A DNA stretch of 5,870 nucleotides, taken from positions 1-5,870 of the forward strand of contig CAMATV010000220.1 in NCBI GenBank assembly GCA_945861235.1, in the 5' to 3' direction. Every line of letters starts with the position of its first letter. Within the stretch, counting starts at the first letter, position 1. Both the position numbers and the translations under genes were made by a program. This document shows, piece after piece, positions 4,701 to 5,870 of this stretch. The notes beneath the pieces are model-generated. The model was not told the DNA's origin. It did not search any database and worked only from the letters and a program-made list of their open reading frames with translations. Source of the stretch: Opitutus sp. GAS368. GTDB lineage: Bacteria; Verrucomicrobiota; Verrucomicrobiia; Opitutales; Opitutaceae.

Positions 4701-5870
4701 GGAGGTGAGGTAGGGAGCGGGATCTTCGGCGGCGGCGGGGACGGCGGCGGTGTTGTCATCTAATAAATGACAACTATTTTCAATACTTTCATCCTGGTTT
4801 ATTGGTTTGTCATTTAATAGATGACTAATGGCCAGAGCCTCGCGCAAGAATGGGGCGGTGGCGGTGGGGGTGCGGGCGAGGTGTTCGGGGGTGCCCTCGG
4901 CGACGATGCGGCCGCCGTTCGCGCCGGCGTCCGGGCCGATTTCGAGGAGCCAATCGGCGGACTTCAGGACGTCGAGGTTGTGCTCAATCACCACGACACT
5001 GTGGCCACGGTCAACGAGGGCTTGGAGGACAGCGAGGAGACGTTTGACGTCGTGGCGATGCAGGCCGGTGGTAGGTTCGTCGAGCAGGAGCAGGGCGCGC
5101 GCAGCGGGCGCGAGCGGAGAGCTGAGAGCCGAGAGCTGAGAGTCGGAGTCGGCAGTGGCGGCGGAGTGGGAATCGGCCGAGTGGGCGTTGGCGGTATAGG
5201 CGCCGAGGTAACGAACGAGTTTGAGGCGTTGGGATTCGCCGCCGCTGAGGGTGTTGAGGGGTTGGCCGAGCGTGAGGTAGCCGAGGCCGACGGACTCGAG
5301 GGAGCTGAGGCGCGTGTGGATCGCGGTGTGGTCGGCGAAGAGCGGGAGTGCGTCGGTGACGGACGTTGCCAGGAGGTCGGCGATGGAGCGGTCGCACCAA
5401 CGGATCGCGAGGACCTCGGGTTTGAAGCGGCGGCTTTCGCACACGGGGCAGGGGACAAAAACATCGGAGAGGAACTGCATCTCGACGCGTTCGTAGCCGA
5501 GGCCCTGGCAGTGGTCGCACCGTCCGTCGCCACTGTTGAAGGAAAAGGAGGAGGGGCTGAAGCCGGCGGCCAGTGCGGCGGGCGTGGCGGCGTAAAGATC
5601 GCGAATCAGTTCCCACGCTTCGGTGTAGAGCGCGGGATTGGAGCGCGGCGTGCGTGAGAGCGGCGATTGGTCGACGAGCAGAATTTCGGTGAACGCCTCC
5701 GCAGCGGACGCCGGTTGAGCGCTGAGCGTTGAGGGTTGAGCGCTGGTCAGCGTGATGGCCTCGATGACGGCGGGGTCTTCGGTGAGTTGGAGACGTTGGG
5801 CGAGGAGGCCTTGGTAAATGACGTGGTCGAGGAGGGTGGACTTGCCGGAGCCGGAGACGCCGGACAAGCA
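1773..5870 (-). CDS. uvrA: Double-size excinuclease ABC subunit UvrA (two fused UvrA units; 5' partial)
   Basis: DNA damage-recognition ATPase of nucleotide excision repair; it loads UvrB at lesions in the cytoplasm. The frame runs off the right edge (CLSGVSGSGKST...), so the leading TTG at 5867 is not a start; numbering here counts from that codon. A normal UvrA (about 940 residues) has two ATPase domains; three are visible here. Unit 1, domain II: Walker A K9, zinc cysteines C117/C120/C140/C143, signature LSGGESQ 207-213, Walker B D263-E264, H296. Linker about 346-410. Unit 2, domain I: Walker A K445, UvrB-binding region about 461-690 (YARQF, IEQ, STVATITEV), zinc cysteines C711/C714/C759/C762, LSGGE 866-870, D892-E893, H925. 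Unit 2, domain II: Walker A GPSGAGKS (K1043), zinc cysteines C1153/C1156/C1176/C1179, LSGGEAQ 1243-1249, Walker B E1280-E1281, H1313. It ends AKLK-TAG. Fused UvrA of this kind is known from Chlamydia and relatives. Odd points are low-complexity Ser/Ala/Pro/Gln linkers made of 7-bp repeats, an AT-rich palindromic insert, and Glu in place of the last Walker B Asp. The frame is intact throughout. Confidence 0.95.
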   Translation of the reverse strand, partial: CLSGVSGSGKSTLLDHVIYQGLLAQRLQLTEDPAVIEAITLTSAQPSTLSAQPASAAEAFTEILLVDQSPLSRTPRSNPALYTEAWELIRDLYAATPAALAAGFSPSSFSFNSGDGRCDHCQGLGYERVEMQFLSDVFVPCPVCESRRFKPEVLAIRWCDRSIADLLATSVTDALPLFADHTAIHTRLSSLESVGLGYLTLGQPLNTLSGGESQRLKLVRYLGAYTANAHSADSHSAATADSDSQLSALSSPLAPAARALLLLDEPTTGLHRHDVKRLLAVLQALVDRGHSVVVIEHNLDVLKSADWLLEIGPDAGANGGRIVAEGTPEHLARTPTATAPFLREALAISHLLNDKPINQDESIENSCHLLDDNTAAVPAAAEDPAPYLTSSGAPLSAPNSALSTPGSAHTSSLRIEGARENNLKNISLSIAHRQLTVVTGVSGSGKSTLAFDIVFAEGQRRFMESMSPYARQFVEQLPRPAVDRLTGIPPTVAIEQRITRGSRKSTVATITEVAQYLRLLYARLGTQHHPDTDKPVTPLSPGQLRALLTRVLATPAARSAKHLYLCAPLIRGRKGHHQPIATWIANQGYELMRADGRLTRVDSFQKLDRYKEHDIEVVIADLKAEHPAPRAKSNTKAQKSGAQLATSVSPPSALGAQLTTALHIGKGSCFLLTPKGEVLSWFSTTRTDIETGESFPELDPKNFSFNSPRGWCPTCRGHGRVFPWMLEPVDDQDAKDDSAARLREFGIDSADDLSDSGSACPECHGTRLNRIGRSVKLHFRPAPPARSAKSGSQHSVINSQLPSAPLSLPALLAATPAQLLTSLRSLELDARGKLITQDIVPQIEERLKFLDHVGLGYLSLDRSTDTLSGGESQRIRLAAQLGTNLAGVLYVLDEPSIGLHARDNDRLIETLQTLRAKGNTLLVVEHDEDLMARADRIIDLGPAAGIHGGELLAHGTPAEIRASAHSLTGLFLAKGIVHPLRGTYRPLSAPARSPSKPKSKVSAPAPAPTPLTLSGVSFRNLKNFDLHLPPGRLIMVAGPSGAGKSTLFRDVLQPAVAHAIKTKNPKLTGRDFVKATGFATEGSPTPFTTLTGASAFRSVIEVDQSPIGKTPRSTPATFLGIFDLIRQFFAALPESKIRGYAAGRFSFNTAGGRCPTCDGAGRIKLEMAFMPDTYLPCDDCRGSRYSPDLNDITWKGKTIGQVLQLTFEEAAQFFDFHSQLSQVCRLMVDCGLGYLTLGQSSPTLSGGEAQRLKLVTELAAGLATYRERSRGTSPRNLYLLEEPTIGLHLSDCEKLIGVLHSLVDQGHTVVVIEHHLDLLAEADYIIELGPVGGPDGGELLYQGELAGLLTMKRSPTAPYLRAKLK
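3471..3505. repeat. Heptanucleotide tract E (5 units) inside uvrA
   Basis: Five consecutive 7-bp units in register on the plus strand: CTGAGAG, a TTGATAA variant, CTGAGTG, CTGAGAG, and a degenerate CCGGACT. They encode residues about 788-800 (KSGSQHSVINSQL) of the visible UvrA, between the second zinc Cys pair and the signature region of unit 2 domain I. This is a loop of low complexity. Confidence 0.72.
3900..3963. repeat. Degenerate heptanucleotide tract D inside uvrA
   Basis: Three to four 7-bp units in register at 3900-3927 (CTGAGCA, CCCAGAG, CGGAGGG, TGGTGAG), then isolated CTGAGCG and CTGAGCC units at 3942-3948 and 3957-3963 that are out of register by one base. They encode the Ser/Ala/Gln/Pro stretch at residues about 635-657, within the UvrB-binding region of unit 2. 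This is the most decayed of the five tracts. Confidence 0.45.
4647..4695. repeat. Heptanucleotide tract C (7 units) inside uvrA
   Basis: Seven consecutive 7-bp units in perfect register, all close to the pattern (C/T)NGAGAG on the plus strand, for example CGCAGAG (twice), TTGAGAG and CGGAGAG. They encode residues 391-408 (GAPLSAPNSALSTPGSAH), the C-terminal part of the linker between the two UvrA units. This is the longest tract in the window. Every unit keeps the G at position 7 and a purine-rich 3' half. Confidence 0.78.
4755..4825. repeat. AT-rich inverted-repeat insert within the uvrA inter-unit linker
   Basis: Two 19-bp arms, 4755-4773 (GTCATCTAATAAATGACAA) and 4807-4825, are reverse complements at 18 of 19 positions around a 33-nt spacer. 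Each arm is itself an imperfect palindrome. The 80 bases 4751-4830 contain only 22 G or C (about 28%), against roughly two-thirds in the surrounding gene. On the coding strand the block is open and in frame, giving residues about 347-373 (ISHLLNDKP...SCHLLDDNT), in which the two arms appear as related HLLND/HLLDD peptides. Both structure and composition point to an inserted repeat element rather than native uvrA sequence. No transposase or obvious target duplication is visible. Confidence 0.85.
5115..5149. repeat. Heptanucleotide tract B (4-5 units) inside uvrA
   Basis: CGGAGAG, CTGAGAG, CCGAGAG and CTGAGAG follow one another in exact register (5115-5142), with a degenerate fifth unit TCGGAGT. 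They encode residues about 240-252 (SQLSALSSPL), inside an extra Ser/Ala-rich loop (residues about 224-256) between the ABC signature and Walker B of unit 1 domain II. Ordinary UvrA has only a short connection there. Confidence 0.78.
5715..5742. repeat. Heptanucleotide tract A (4 units) inside uvrA
   Basis: TTGAGCG, CTGAGCG, TTGAGGG and TTGAGCG in exact register, with a possible decayed fifth unit to 5749. They encode residues 42-52 (SAQPSTLSAQP), between Walker A and the DQSPLSRTPRS motif of unit 1 domain II. This is a region where UvrA proteins vary in length. Confidence 0.72.

Noticed and set aside
4753..4780. Cryptic sigma70-like promoter on the plus strand in the AT-rich insert (TTGTCA, 16 bp, TATTTT)
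   Set aside because: Matches arise easily in AT-rich DNA, and it would drive only antisense transcription into uvrA; no supporting gene or start.
4755..4825. CRISPR or attachment-site interpretation of the paired AT-rich arms
   Set aside because: Only two copies, inverted rather than direct, within an open coding frame, and no cas, integrase or tRNA sequence nearby.
4821..5657. Plus-strand open frame of 278 codons opposite uvrA
   Set aside because: Low-complexity Gly/Glu/Val/Ala translation, antisense to clearly conserved UvrA motifs; no family resemblance.

Overview
This 5.9-kb, GC-rich window carries three genes, all on the minus strand. In transcription order (right to left) they are: a very large UvrA-type excinuclease subunit, cut by the right edge; enolase; and the first 17 codons of a probable secreted or membrane protein, cut by the left edge. 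Almost the whole window is coding. The many long plus-strand reading frames are antisense shadows of high-GC codon usage.

The UvrA is a double-size protein in which two UvrA units are fused. The visible 1,365 codons hold the second ATPase domain of unit 1, a linker, and both ATPase domains of unit 2. Such fused UvrA proteins are known from Chlamydia and other PVC bacteria. Together with the high GC content and the enolase, this points to a free-living Verrucomicrobiota member, perhaps of the Opitutaceae; that placement is inference and no taxonomic marker is present.

Region by region: 1-53 start of a signal-peptide-like gene; 54-143 its short upstream region; 144-171 a textbook intrinsic terminator for enolase; 200-215 a GCGGAC palindrome in the enolase 3' region; 225-1502 eno; 1503-1772 a 270-bp spacer with a second GCGGAC palindrome (1703-1720) and a degenerate third copy (1757-1772), but no convincing promoter; 1773-5870 uvrA.

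The unusual part lies inside uvrA. Five tracts of degenerate 7-bp tandem repeats (coding-strand consensus about CTCTCAG) are embedded in frame at different linkers or loops. A roughly 80-bp AT-rich block (about 28% GC), built around a 19-bp inverted repeat, sits in frame in the linker joining the two UvrA units. This looks like repeat DNA colonising permissive loops of an essential-type repair protein. UvrA (nucleotide excision repair) and enolase (glycolysis) have no functional link; the spacer and the hairpins suggest separate transcription units.
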